Shown: piece after piece, positions 9,600 to 20,063 of the stretch
Numbering within the stretch: position 1 is the first letter of the stretch
Layout of the letters: every line of letters starts with the position of its first letter
Source of the DNA: Taxillus chinensis
Lineage: Eukaryota > Streptophyta > Magnoliopsida > Santalales > Loranthaceae
Direction of reading: 5' to 3'
NCBI GenBank assembly: GCA_023512835.1
Contig: CM042092.1
Location: 53,760,400-53,824,399, forward strand
DNA length: 64,000 bases
The notes under the pieces: generated by a model
Told to the model about the DNA's origin: nothing
What the model saw: the letters and a program-made list of their open reading frames with translations, nothing else
Databases searched by the model: none
Position numbers and translations under genes: made by a program

Positions 9600-10079
9600 A
9601 TCTCCCCCTATTTAATGTAAGCTGACAACAGGTAATTGTATGAAGTCTGAGACTACGAATTTGATGGGAAATTTTAGATTAATTAGAAGATGCCTTTGCC
9701 TATAAAGAATTTGAAGGAGTTCAAAAGTTCAAAGAGACACACTCCTCTCCCCCGTAGGCATGAAAGCTGCGTTAGCTGGCTCCTGTCAGAGATAACTCCC
9801 CCTACGAGCTTGCTCCCCCTGATAGAAACACTCCCCCTTTCTGGGGTGAGGAACAAGCACCAGAACATAAACCGTATGGGAGCAAGGGAATAAAGCACAG
9901 AACAGCAGGCAGCATAGCAAAGACATACAGAAAAGATAACTGACAAACCGTAAGTACACAGAAAAGTGAAAAGCAAGAAATGTAGTGTACAGGGAATTAG
10001 AGTACAGGACAGTTATGGGTTAAATTCAGAGTACAAGACACTCTGTGTAAATAGAAAAATAGCAGCTTCCTCGCAGGAG
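9600..10079 (-). promoter_or_regulatory. Copia 3' UTR with several polypurine tracts
   Basis: On the minus strand AATAGGGGGAGAT (9600-9612) abuts the LTR start and is the primary PPT. Three more AGGGGGAG tracts lie at 9796-9803, 9813-9820 and 9831-9838. SIRE-lineage elements are known for repeated PPT-like motifs. No ORF of note is present; the 97-codon minus frame here is not convincing. Confidence 0.75.
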
Positions 10080-11303
10080 TTAAGCAGGAGTCAAGTGTAA
10101 CGAGGCCGCTCGACTGCTCACATGATCAAATTCAGGCACGAGAGCTAGGAACCCGTTGGTAGTCAGGATGTGGATGTAATGGCAAACATAAAAGCCGCAG
10201 CTGTGAGCATCATCCTGAGCAGGAACGCCTTGCTTGACTCGCGTGATGTCCATCGGTTTGGAGAGATGATAACCACCACACCCATGCGAATAGCCCTGCA
10301 TGACACGGGTGAGAGTGCGATTGAATTCACGTAGTTGTTCACGTCGATGGAGTAGTAAGGTACTGAGTTTGGAGTCGAAGATGACGATCCTTTGGTTTTT
10401 GAAGTCAATGTCGAGAAGAAACCAATGCGGGGAAGTTGACAAGTAGGGAATTAGCACATGGTATACCTCATCCCAGGGACGGAAGGAGTTCTCATATCTG
10501 CGACCTTGTATAATCTCGAGCATCGCTGCATCATCGATCAACTGAGCCTGCATGATCGGCAAACAGAGTTCCACCCTGGTATCTCTGCGAATGTGGAGAG
10601 GGACCTTCTCGAGAAATGACTTTTGTGCAAAGATGAACTGAGTCATCTCGATATTATCCATTTCTTCACCGTCATGGAGTAGTCGACAAAGGTCAGGTCC
10701 GGTGAAGAAGGCTTCATAGCCGCAAGTCCTCGCAGTGGTGTCCCCAGCAACATAAGTGTTGAATGCAGCTAGTTCAGCTGAGGTGCCTCTAGTAGTTACA
10801 ATACGAGGTGGGGCTAAAGGTTGGTCAATAGTGTTAGTAGTTGGTTTGGTAGGTGAAGCAGGCATGGTGCACTCAGCCGTACTTGGATGTGAAGTTGAGG
10901 GGCCTGGCTGAGTGGAAGAAGATGGTTGGCAGGGAGCAGCCAGCTGCTTCTTCATGCGGATTGCAATGGGAACATCATCATCATCATCATCAGAATCTGA
11001 GATAACCGTGGTTCTGTGTGCGCGCTTTCTCCCCCGCATGTAAGTGGGAGTAGGTTGAGGTTGTGAGTGACCCGGAGAAGGGACGGCTAGCTGTGGAGTA
11101 TCGACTGGTTCAGGTGCATGTCGGTCTGATGGCTGTGGGAGTGTTTTTTTGACAGTAAGAGATATTTCACCACTTGCAAGACGATGACATTCTAACGGAA
11201 TAGCTCCCGAGTTGTACCGAGTCCTTTGTATTGTCTCCTGGTAAGCTCCCTTGATGTCTTCACGGTGTTCCTCCAGGATGTCTAAACCCATCCGTGGTCG
11301 CAC
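10080..11303 (-). pseudogene. ULP1-like (C48) cysteine protease domain, C-terminal part of the extra ORF in the copia element
   Basis: Open for about 407 codons without a stop, although the first codon is GTG and upstream coding continues in another frame. The N-terminal half is Pro/Ser/Thr-rich and low complexity, with an Asp run and an Arg/Lys-rich patch (possible nuclear localisation). The C-terminal about 130 residues form a ULP1/SENP-type protease: HW (His about 293), IVIFDS (Asp about 310), AQDDAHSCGFYVC (Gln about 363, Cys about 369), so the His-Asp-Gln-Cys set is complete. The family removes SUMO or related modifiers; substrate here is unknown. The domain core looks well preserved although the ORF upstream is broken. 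Sense orientation with pol and position before the PPT place it inside the element. Confidence 0.75.
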
Positions 11304-12570
11304 TTGTGAGTGATGTCATTTCTTCATGCTGCACCTTGTCGAGGGTACGGTCTGATGATTCAACTTGAGTTCGTACCTCTTCCATGCTTGACTCCATGGT
11401 AGCCAGTCGTTCTTCAAAGGCCTGAGATACTGATGTCTTGAGGATGCCAGAGGAAATCGGTTTCTCTATGACCTTGCTTGCCAGGAAGATCTACTTCTTC
11501 GGCCGTCGGAGAACGTGAGTGAGACGTAGCCAGTCCTGGAATAGCCATTGGGATATTAGCGCAAACTCCTCACTCACTTGAGTGGCCACCTGATGAACGA
11601 TATGTGCAGATGGTGTGGCCATCTCGGTCCTTTCCACGATCTCACAGACTTGTGGGACAGCTCCCTGATCGGAGTCACTGGCTACAGCACCAGGAGTTTC
11701 TTCTTCTTCTGCTTCCTCTTCTACCACAATGCCTACCACCTCAGCATCATGTGGAGTAGATGTGACAGGTGAGTCCACCATGATAGGAGATGGGGCAACC
11801 ACTGATATGGCTTCCACTGGGTCTCTACTTACAAGACCCTGCTCGACTAACCAATTAATCAGATGGTCTGTATCTACCATCTGTTTACCAAAGGCGATCC
11901 ATGCCTTTCATAAATCAGCGGGGGTCATATGAGCCTTGGCATATTCCATGTAAAACTCTTCTAGCTCAGACTCCCCAAGGGTGCTCAACAGTACAGGTGT
12001 AGTACCCCTATCCTCTGGGGTTTCCTGTGCTGGTGTCTGCCCTTCAACTGCAGGTTCTCTTACTTCTGTAGTATCCTTGGGCAGCTCGGTAGTAGGGGTC
12101 TCCTCAGGTGTAGAATCAGTGGGGAGATGAGTTCTAGCAATGTTCTCCACCACTTCAGTTATATGTACTATTGCGGCGGATGCAGAGGAACCCCCAGAAG
12201 TCTGTGAGACACGAACCGGCGGTCATGGTATGCGAGTGGGGGCTCGTACAGAGCTGGCTGTGTCTCCTGCATGACTTCTTGTACCTAACTCAGTCTTCTT
12301 TATCGACTTGATCTCCAGCCGACCATCCTCATAAATACTTTTAAATAAGTATTTGGTTGGTAGTGTCACTGAGGGCCTTTTGCAGAATACGTCAGGGTGC
12401 AGAAACCTAAGGACTTTGGTGAGAATAAGTCCGAAGTGTCCCTTCTTGCTTTTGATCATGGCATGTAGCTGTGTTCCCCAGTCTACTTGTCTTCCCTGTA
12501 GAACACTGCACATGATCTTCATCTGCTCATGACTTGTAGAGTCATGAGTCGTCTAGTTACACAGTAGGCA
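11304..12570 (-). pseudogene. Middle part of the extra ORF (coiled coil and acidic linker)
   Basis: Collinear coding scraps joining the N-terminal domain to the ULP1 domain. They are: 12223-12522 (contains VLRFLHPDVFC and YLFKSIYEDGRLEIK), 11908-12153 (Glu/Thr/Pro-rich), 11491-11880 (acidic, with TDHLINWLVEQGLV) and 11304-11490 in a further frame (ERLATMESSMEEVRTQVESS, a predicted coiled coil). Stops and at least one frameshift at about 11290-11305 separate them. Together with its neighbours the original protein was probably near 980 residues. Function of this section unknown. Confidence 0.55.
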
Positions 12571-13038
12571 CTATCCTGTGACTATAAGAGTCGCCAGTGC
12601 CTGACCGGAAAAACCCATCTTCAGGGCTCCCCGACCTTGCTTTCTGGGATTGGAGTACCCAAGAAAAGACTTACACTCTTCTCTAGAAAGACTGGGAAGA
12701 GGATCAAAGGTACCTTTTGGGAGTGGAAGTGCATCTCGGATTGTTTCGGCAGAGATACGAATCTCCACTCCGTGTACAGTTCCCACCAGGTCGTCTCCAG
12801 CGAATGCCATGGTCTCGTACAATTCCGAGACATCTTTTATCAGTAAGTCTTGCATCCCTGAGTAGACGGATGCAATACCGGTTTCATCATGGCGGTTTCT
12901 AAACTCGTCCAGCCAGCTGACTTTGGCGTCGCCTATGGCTTCCCAGTGGATAATGAATCCTGGGATGATGTTGCGTAGGTCGTCGGCCATCGATGAGCTT
13001 GGTCCTGCCATTGAGCTTGTAGAGAGAGAAAGAGACAC
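12571..13038 (-). pseudogene. N-terminal env-like / plant-transposon-protein domain of the extra ORF
   Basis: Starts at an ATG (13036-13038; a second possible start is MAGPSSSMADD 10 codons later) behind a promoter-like region. It contains KDVSELYETMAFAGDD and VHGVEIRISAETIRDALPLP, the same layout as the remnant at 6095-7666. No signal peptide or transmembrane helix is apparent, so a true envelope role is not supported. In SIRE elements an env-like gene occupies this position; here the downstream part is a ULP1 protease instead. Confidence 0.55.
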
Positions 13039-13200
13039 TCGTAGAGAGAGATTGTAAGGTTCGAAGTTGGTTAGGGGAGAGAGAAAGAGAGAAAGAGAGA
13101 GTTCTAGGGTTAGGGTTCGAGTTTGAATACGACGAACTTACCTTTGAGCTCCGTCTCTATCAGTGACTTATATGAGAGTTGAGAATTATATCGTAGAAGT
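13039..13200 (-). promoter_or_regulatory. Internal promoter-like region upstream of the extra ORF
   Basis: On the minus strand CATATAAG (13167-13174) lies about 130 bp upstream of the ATG. It is followed by a CT-rich leader (about 13040-13110) and a possible splice donor, CAAAGGTAAG (about 13139-13148). This resembles a plant gene promoter and 5' UTR inside the retroelement, so the ORF may have been transcribed separately from the LTR-driven RNA. Confidence 0.5.
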
Positions 13201-14834
13201 CACTCACTCTGTCGGTTCGTCCTCATGGTCCGCGTTCTTTTCTCTGACCCGTCATTTGATTATTCGGATTCACCCGATGGAATATTCAAGCAATGAATCC
13301 ACGTCACCCCTTAAGTAGGTGTAACTCCCATTTTAAGTGCACAGTGACGTGCTGATGTGTCTGCGATGCTTGAAAAGTAAGTGATAGACTCCGTCTCGCT
13401 TCGATACTTTGGCCTACGACTCTACGAAGCTGCGTTAGGATGCTTCGAGGCTACGACCCTCGAGGCTTCGACGCAATAGTCTTCGATCCCGCAGTTCTTC
13501 GATGCAGTTTGCTTCGCGGTCAACTGGGAATTCAGAGAGCGGTGGATTTCTCTGGACTTTTTCAACACTTAACAATACACATGAGATGCATATGACAATT
13601 CACAGAATATTATTCATGATGAACAGTGTTGTGAGTGGAATTGAAATTACATATCCAGAACTTGATTTCTTTCATCCGTAATACCTGGTTTATATGTATG
13701 CCTACTACATCACTACCATTCAACTCTCCATTTACCTTAGAAATGACTAAGTACTTCACCACACTATATCTTGTGCGAGAAAATGATCACTATGTTAACA
13801 TAGCAACCAGTAAACCATGATTTATCAATTGTAACAACCCAGTCATGAATTCTGAGTCTCCTCACATATTTAGCATAACTCACTCAGTGAAGGCCTCACC
13901 CTCTCACTCTCGGATCAGCATGTGAGCTTGATTCAAGAACTAGAATTACACTGTTTGGTAAGCTCATGGTCAACCGAATCTTACCACAACCCTGATCCAA
14001 CAATGATTTTCAGTTCAGCATTGATGACTTGAGAGACAAGATGGCCCTATTGAGAATCAGAACACACACTCTATCCTTGTCTAATTTACAACACATTATA
14101 GGTAGAGTTTGGAGTTTGATTATTCAGATTGTCTGCGTGAGTTGTCTCTTTTCTTTAGTAGAGCACCAATTTTCAGTGCTTATTCATGAGCCTTATTACA
14201 AGGACAGAGCTCAACACAATATCTTTTTGAATTACATGACCATACAATTTTAACTCCAGCTATTACTCTAACAGAGACAAACTGGGAGAATAGTGAGGAC
14301 TCCCCCTAAGATAGGCAGTCAATCTATTGTCTAGCCTTTGCCTTTTTCACCTTGCCTTTTTCTAGTGAAGGGTAGTGGCTCTTCTTAAGTAATAGGCTTT
14401 TTATGATTCTCAAATACTACAGTCTCAGTCATCCTTTGAGCATTAAATCATTGGGGATCCTTTTCGTGCAAGCCAACAGTACCATGAGATACAACAGTTC
14501 CTGCTAGTTAATGAATGCAATACCACACAGGTGATATTCACTCAGAATAAAATAACAAGTAGTGGGAATATCTTCTGATTTAAACATAAGGGGAGTTGCA
14601 CTCATTTCACTCAAGACTTGAGGATTCATGACAGGTTGCGCAAAAGACTTGAACCAGGTTCAGAGGTGGCAAGTTTCATCCATGTGATTTCTCACTTTCC
14701 CCCAGTAGATATGCATGAATCACACTTAACCACTACTAATTTTCAAGGAGACATAAACGGTAATTAACAGTGTCACACTTATGTTCATGCACAGGTAATT
14801 AGGTAGAAATGAACCACAAGACATGTTGTGAGAC
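13201..14834 (-). other. Non-coding spacer between copia pol and the extra ORF
   Basis: No supported ORF on either strand. 13417-13520 carries TACGACTCTACGA and GCTTCGAGGC-type repeats like those in the copia LTR. A PPT-like tract (CTCCCCCTAAG on the plus strand) lies at about 14303-14313. The rest is AT-rich with no feature I recognise. Confidence 0.6.
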
Positions 14835-15525
14835 TTATGAATTTAAATCTAACATGCCAAGTTTTGTCAGAAGTTCATTGAACCTGGCTTTTTGCAGTGG
14901 TTTGGTGAATATGTCGGCAAGCTGATCATCAGTGGATATGTACGCCAGAGAAATGTCTTTCTTTAGCACATGATCACGTATGAAGTGATGTCTGACCTCA
15001 ATGTGCTTGGTTTTGGGATGCATAACAGGATTGTTGGAAATTGCAATGGCACTTGTATTGTCACAATACAGAGGAACGTCCTTCAGGTCAAACCCATAAT
15101 CTGATAGTTGACTGGCCATCCAAAGCAATTGAGCACAACGCTTCCTGCAAACAATATATTCACCAATTTGTGGAGGTTGAAACTGAATTATATTTCTTGC
15201 TAAACCAGGATATAAGTCTGTTGCCTAAAAGTTGGCATGTTCCACTTGTGCTCTTTCTATCAATCCTGCATCCGGCAAAGTCTGCATCTGAATATCCTCT
15301 CAATTTAAAATCAGACTCTTTTGGATACCATAGTCCCAAATTCTCAATTCCCTTCAGATACCGCATAATCCACTTGACATGGGACAAGTGGGATTCCTTG
15401 GGATTAGCTTGGTATCCGGCATAGATGCATGTTACAAACATTATGTCAGGTCCGCGTCTTGTCAGTACAGCAAGGATCCAATCATGCTTCGTATTCTGAG
15501 ATATCCACCTCCTTGCCTGCGTCAT
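14835..15525 (-). pseudogene. RNase H of the copia element
   Basis: Minus-strand frames 15160-15525 and 14835-15128 carry the copia RNase H: KESHLSHVKWIMRYLKG, YSDADFAGCRIDRKSTSG, VPLYCDNTSAIAISNNPV, KHIEVRHHFIRDHV and DQLADIFTKPL, then a stop. A frameshift near 15520 and a stop near 15160 break it. The catalytic acidic residues in YSDAD and YCDN are retained. RNase H degrades the RNA of the replication hybrid. Confidence 0.88.
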
Positions 15526-16288
15526 CCATATCTAGTTTGGCGTTTGTAGGAATGGGAGTTTTCATGTGTGTCACATTAGTCATCTTAAACTTCTTCAGAT
15601 TCTCCTTTGTGTATTTGGTTTGACTGATAAAGATCCCATCCTCCAAATGCTTGACCTCCAATCCAAGGAAGAATGAGAGTTCTCCCATCATACTCATTTC
15701 ATATTCACTTTTCATTAAATGGGAGAAGTCTTCACATTGCTTTTTGTCCCTTGATCCGAATATGATGTCATCCACATAGATTTGGACTATCAAGGGTGAT
15801 CCTTTTCCTTCCTTGAGAAACAGTGTGGGCTCAATTTTACCTTTTCTGAACTTATTTTTGATCAGAAACTCTGACAATGTTTCATACCACGCTTTGGGAG
15901 CTTGTTTTAGTCCATAAAGAGCCTTTTTCAGTTTGTATACCTTGTCCTCTTGGTTTGGCTCTAGAAATCCAGGTGGTTGTTGAACATAGACTTCTTCTTG
16001 GAGGTCTCCATTCAAGAAAGCACTCTTGACATCCATCTGATAAACTTTGAAGTCCTTGAATGCTGCATATGCTAAGAACATGCGAATGGCCTCCAGTCTA
16101 GCAACTGGTGCAAAGGTTTCATCATAGTCGATTCCTTCTTCTTGTCTGTACCCTTTTGCAACCAGTCTGGCCTTGTTTCTGATTACAACACCATCAGCAT
16201 CAAGTTTGTTTCTGAAAATCCATTTCACACCAATGACTTGCTGTGATCTGGGCCTGTTGACCAACTCCCATACTTTCTGTCTTTTGAA
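15482..16288 (-). pseudogene. Reverse transcriptase of the copia element
   Basis: A 260-codon open frame contains [59 protein letters not shown] and the catalytic [12 protein letters not shown] (YVDD), then [20 protein letters not shown]. This is the standard Ty1/copia RT. It is the best preserved part of pol. A TAG stop about 25 bp upstream (about 16289-16291) separates it from the integrase C-terminus, and the frame is lost at the RNase H boundary. Confidence 0.92.
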
Positions 16289-17126
16289 CTAATTTAATTC
16301 TTCTTGCATTGCATCAATCCAATGGTGATCCTGAACTGCATAATCAATTGATTTTGGCTCCACTTGTGATAAGAAGCACATATACAGATTTTCATGAAGT
16401 GTGGCAGCCCTTGTTTTAACCCGTGCAGTTGGATCTCCAATTATCAGTTCAGAAGGGTGGTCCTTTAACCTTCTTCTTGTCTTTGGAAGGTCTTCCCTTT
16501 CTTCATGATGGATGCCCAATTGCTCAATGTTAGGTTCTTGGGCTGGTAAAAGTGGTTGAGTCTGAACAGGTTGAATGTTAAATTCATGGTTTTCTGCTGA
16601 TTTTTCACTTGGTTCCTTAGCAACCGGTTCAACTCTGTGTTCGTCAGGTTCGGGTGCATCTTCCCTTGTCTCTGTTGTAGTGGGATTATCTGTGTCTTGG
16701 TCTTTTATAATGATAATGTCTTGCACTTCATTTACATTTGTGTCTCCTTTCTGCATTCCATGGTTAGTCTCATCAAAAGAAACATGAATAGACTCTTCAA
16801 CAACTTTGGTTCTTCTATTAAATACATGATAAGCCTTGCTAGTCATGGAATATCTAACAAGATATCCATCATCTGATTTGGCATCAAACTTATTCAAGTA
16901 ATCCTTGCCATTATTTAGAATGTAGCAAGTACACCCGAAGATCCTTAGGTGACCAATGTTTGGTCTCCTTCCCTTCCATAACTCATAGGGTGTTTTCATG
17001 GCTCGTTTGTTAATTAGAGTTCTGTTTTGTACATAACAAGCAGTGGCAACAGCTTCAGCCCATAGGGATTTTGGGAACTGAGCTCCTGTCAACATGGTTT
17101 CAGCTGTTTCAACTAATCTTCGATTC
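16289..17126 (-). pseudogene. Integrase core end and C-terminal region of the copia element
   Basis: Continues the integrase right after the solo LTR insertion: NRRLVETAETML, YVQNRTLINKRAMKTPYELW, HLRIFGCTCYI and a long acidic/Pro-rich linker to RT with LPKTRRRLKDHPSELIIGD. The apparent upstream extension of this frame to 17227 is LTR sequence, not coding. The region maps the integrase to the capsid-like particle enzyme set. Confidence 0.88.
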
Positions 17127-17800
17127 TGTAATGACCCGTGTAAGAAGTTAACCACAAACACCTTGGATGTTGGTGCACAAGTTTGAGGTAAGAGATGAGC
17201 CCAAGAGGGGACTTTTGGGAGGTGCATGTGACAAGTGATAACGTACCTTTATGCCCTAGGAAGATGCTATGCGTATACAGGCGGTTTTAAGCTGTTTTGG
17301 CTGATCTTGGAGTTCACTTTTGATAGGGTAGATGGCCTCAAACAATTGGCGTGTAAGAACAAAAGTTTCTTAGAATGAGGTCCTCTACCTACCACAGAAA
17401 TTTCAGAGCATTTGGAGCTGCATGTGAATTCACCCATTTCATGTGCAAGCATATTTTTGCTTCTCAGGCCTCTACAAGATGCAAGGAGGCTTGGGGTAAA
17501 GTTTGAGTGCATTTGGAGCTGCACGCCAATTGGGGAATTGGCGTTCAAATTGGCGTGCAGGCATATTTTTGCATGGTTACCTTAGTTTTGTTATTCTAAT
17601 AATCTTTTCCCAAAGGACCAGGTTGGAATAGTGAGTATTTTGGTGTGTATGGATGCGGAAAGGTTGTAGCTTGTGTAATCAAAACTACGTCGTTTTGATC
17701 CTGGGTTTTACTTAATCAAAACTATGTCATTTTGATAATGGGAGGTCTATATAAGGATGAGGAGACTCCTTGTTCTAGGGTTAGGGTTCTTTTCAGCCGT

Positions 17801-17854
<54 letters not shown>

Positions 17855-19018
17855 AGGAAGGAGAGCTGCTGGCTTGCTGCCGGAGCGTCGTGCGTGGGAA
17901 AGACAACGTCTAGCGTGGAAGCAAGAGCTGGAGGACGTTTTCAAGGTAGGGGTTCTGTCTCACCTGGTCTGTTCCGGGGTTAGGCCCTGTGTAGAGGGTT
18001 TCTCGAGTTTCTATTGTTATTGTTATATTATTTATATGTAAATTCATATAGGTGTGACCTCCTATATGAATGTTGGCCTTCAGTGGCGTTTTGGTGTGAT
18101 TCTGAGGTTGGGTGGTTAGTGCATGTTAAGTGTTCGATAAAATGCCTGTGTGAATATGCCTGTGTGTATGCTCAGAACGTGTTTGAAATAATGCCTGTGA
18201 GGCTATGCATATTATGTGTTTGAAATAATATCTGTGTGGCTGGGTTTGTGAGCATGTGAATATATGCATGCTAAGTGTTCGACGTTATTCCCGTGTGACT
18301 AAGCATATTAAGTGTTTGATGTTATGCCTGTATGGCCTTATGTGCTGCGTGTTTGCTTGTACACCCGGTGGCTGTGTAAGCCCGGGACTGTTTTGTGTTA
18401 GCCTGTGAGGCTGTGGAAACTATGCCTGAGAGGCGGTTGAACTATTTGCCTGAGAGGCGGTTAAATCATTGGCCTGAAGAGGCGGTTAAATCACTTGAAT
18501 CATTGGCCTGAAGAGGCGGTTAAATCACTTGTGGTTAAAGTGTTAGCTTGTGTGAATGTGTATTTGCTAGTGGTTTGTTATTATATCTATTGGAATGTAT
18601 CACGACACCGCACTCGTACACATGTCATGTAGATGCTAGGAGCATGGGATGGGTTGGGGAGACATGATCCCTACTGAGCTGTGGTTGCTCACCCCTCCCT
18701 ACCGTGGTGTGTTTTCTTGCAGGAACCTACGGGCGTTAGGTGGGAACACCTAGGTGGAGGAGTTCCGTTTTGTGGCTTTGTTTTATGTTATGTAATTTGT
18801 GTTATGTAATTTCGTTGAGGCCTTGTAACCCCAGCGGGGAGATTTTGTAATGAAGTTTGAAACATAATAAAGGCATGTGGTTTGAATTTAATAATTATGT
18901 GATTTTGGTCTCTGAAAATAAAATGTGAAGTGTATGTTGTATCCTACCCCTTTATCCAAACCCGGGTAAAGGGAGGGTCACGTTCCGGTCTCCTCGGGTT
19001 GGAAAACCGGGCGTGACA
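17127..19018 (+). mobile_element. Solo LTR, Tekay family B (1892 bp), TSD GATTC
   Basis: Starts TGTAATGACCCG and ends CCGGGCGTGACA, flanked by perfect 5-bp duplications GATTC at 17122-17126 and 19019-19023. It carries the family landmarks: an inverted repeat with CCAAT-type arms (17521-17546), ACGT palindromes at 17678 and 17715, TATATAAG (17749-17756), a GA repeat leader (about 17810-17850), AGAGGCGGTTAAATCA minisatellite units (18420-18540) and TTGCTCACCCCTCC. No internal domain: left by LTR-LTR recombination. It interrupts the copia integrase between the QQNGVSERKN motif and the C-terminal part. Confidence 0.95.
17678..17756 (+). promoter_or_regulatory. Paired ACGT palindromes and TATA box (solo LTR B)
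   Basis: Palindromes at 17678 (AAAACTACGTCGTTTT core) and 17715 (core changed to TATGTCA), 37 bp apart, then TATATAAG at 17749. Both CpGs of the second copy have become TpG or CpA, as expected for methylated DNA. Confidence 0.65.
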
Positions 19019-19023
19019 GATTC

Positions 19024-19640
19024 TTTCTTTCACTTACTCCATTTTGTTGTGGAGTTCTTGGTGCTGAGAAATTATGCTGGATACCATGTTCAGTACAAAA
19101 CTCTAACATATCAGAAAATTCAAATTCCTTACCATGATCGTTACGAATGTACTTAATAAAGAGACTCTTAACATTTGTGACCCAATTGAAGAGTTCAACA
19201 AGATTCTCAAATGTTTCAGTTTTGTTTTCGAGAAACATGACCCATGTGTATCTGGTATAGTCATCTACTACTGCAAGAAAGTATCATGCACCAGATAAAG
19301 AAGACACATTTATTGGTCCACATAGGTCTATGTGCAGAAGTTCGAGTGGTTGTATGATTGAGGTTTTATCTATACTCTTAAAAGAATGTTTAACCTGCTT
19401 ACCCAGCTGACAATCCCTACACGGGTGTTCTTTCTCATAAACATGCTTGTGTAAGCCCTCAACCAAATCCAGAGATGCCAGTTTAGACATAGTCTTAAAG
19501 TTTAAATGGCCAAATCTCTTATGCCATAACCAACTAATGTCAGGTGAAGCTTTGGACAGAAAACAAATTGGTTCATCAGATTGAGCATTACCAAAGACCA
19601 ACTTGTAGACATTACCTTGTCTATGCCTATTTAGTTTCAC
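19024..19640 (-). pseudogene. GAG-pre-integrase and integrase N-terminal part (copia)
   Basis: Encodes LWHKRFGHLNFKTMSKLASL and CRDCQLGKQVKHSF (HHCC zinc finger), then LHIDLCGPINV (first catalytic Asp), YIRNDHGKEFEF (second Asp) and PQQNGVSERKN (catalytic Glu). The last is adjacent to the solo LTR insertion. An internal stop near 19283 breaks the frame. Rejoining across 17127-19018 gives a continuous copia integrase layout, so the insertion is clean. Confidence 0.88.
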
Positions 19641-20054
19641 CTATTTGGAGACAGGGTCCATAACTGTGCAGGTGTGTTTAGTGAACAAAACTTCATAACC
19701 CTTGTCACACAATTGACTTATGCTCAACAGGTTATGTTTAAGACCTTGAACAACAGATACATTCTGAATGGACACAGAACCATTAGAGAGAGTACCCTTA
19801 CCAACAATCTTACCCTTTTTATTGTCCCCGAAAGTGACAGATGAAGCTGTAACCTCTCTTACCTCATTCAATAGAGAGGCATCATCTGTCATGTGCACAG
19901 AACATGCACTATCAAGATACCACTGGATGGAATTAATCTTTTGTTTCCGGTGGCTGCTTTCAGCTTCAGGTACCTGTTCCTGTACAATGAGCAACTTAGT
20001 CTTGGGGGCCCAATTAAGATTGGGCTTTGGGTAAGTGAAAGCTACAGTTAACAA
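19641..20054 (-). pseudogene. Aspartic protease of the copia element
   Basis: Contains WYLDSACSVHMTDD, in which DSA is the copia protease active site, followed by GTLSNGSVSIQNVSVVQGLK and HNLLSISQLCDKGYEV. A stop (about 19638-19640) separates it from the GAG-pre-integrase region and another lies between it and gag. The enzyme processes the polyprotein. Confidence 0.85.
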
Positions 20055-20063
20055 TTTAGGTTT

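Noticed and set aside
12571..13038. True retroviral envelope gene in the copia element
   Set aside because: No signal peptide, transmembrane segment or cleavage site is visible; the downstream part is a ULP1 protease.
16289..17227. Integrase frame starting at MHLPKVPSWAHLL
   Set aside because: The first about 33 codons are antisense LTR sequence of the solo LTR; the copia part starts at 17126.
17732..18041. Arg/Glu-rich small ORFs (also 57334-57648 and 49755-49995)
   Set aside because: Produced by GA/CT dinucleotide repeats in LTR leaders.
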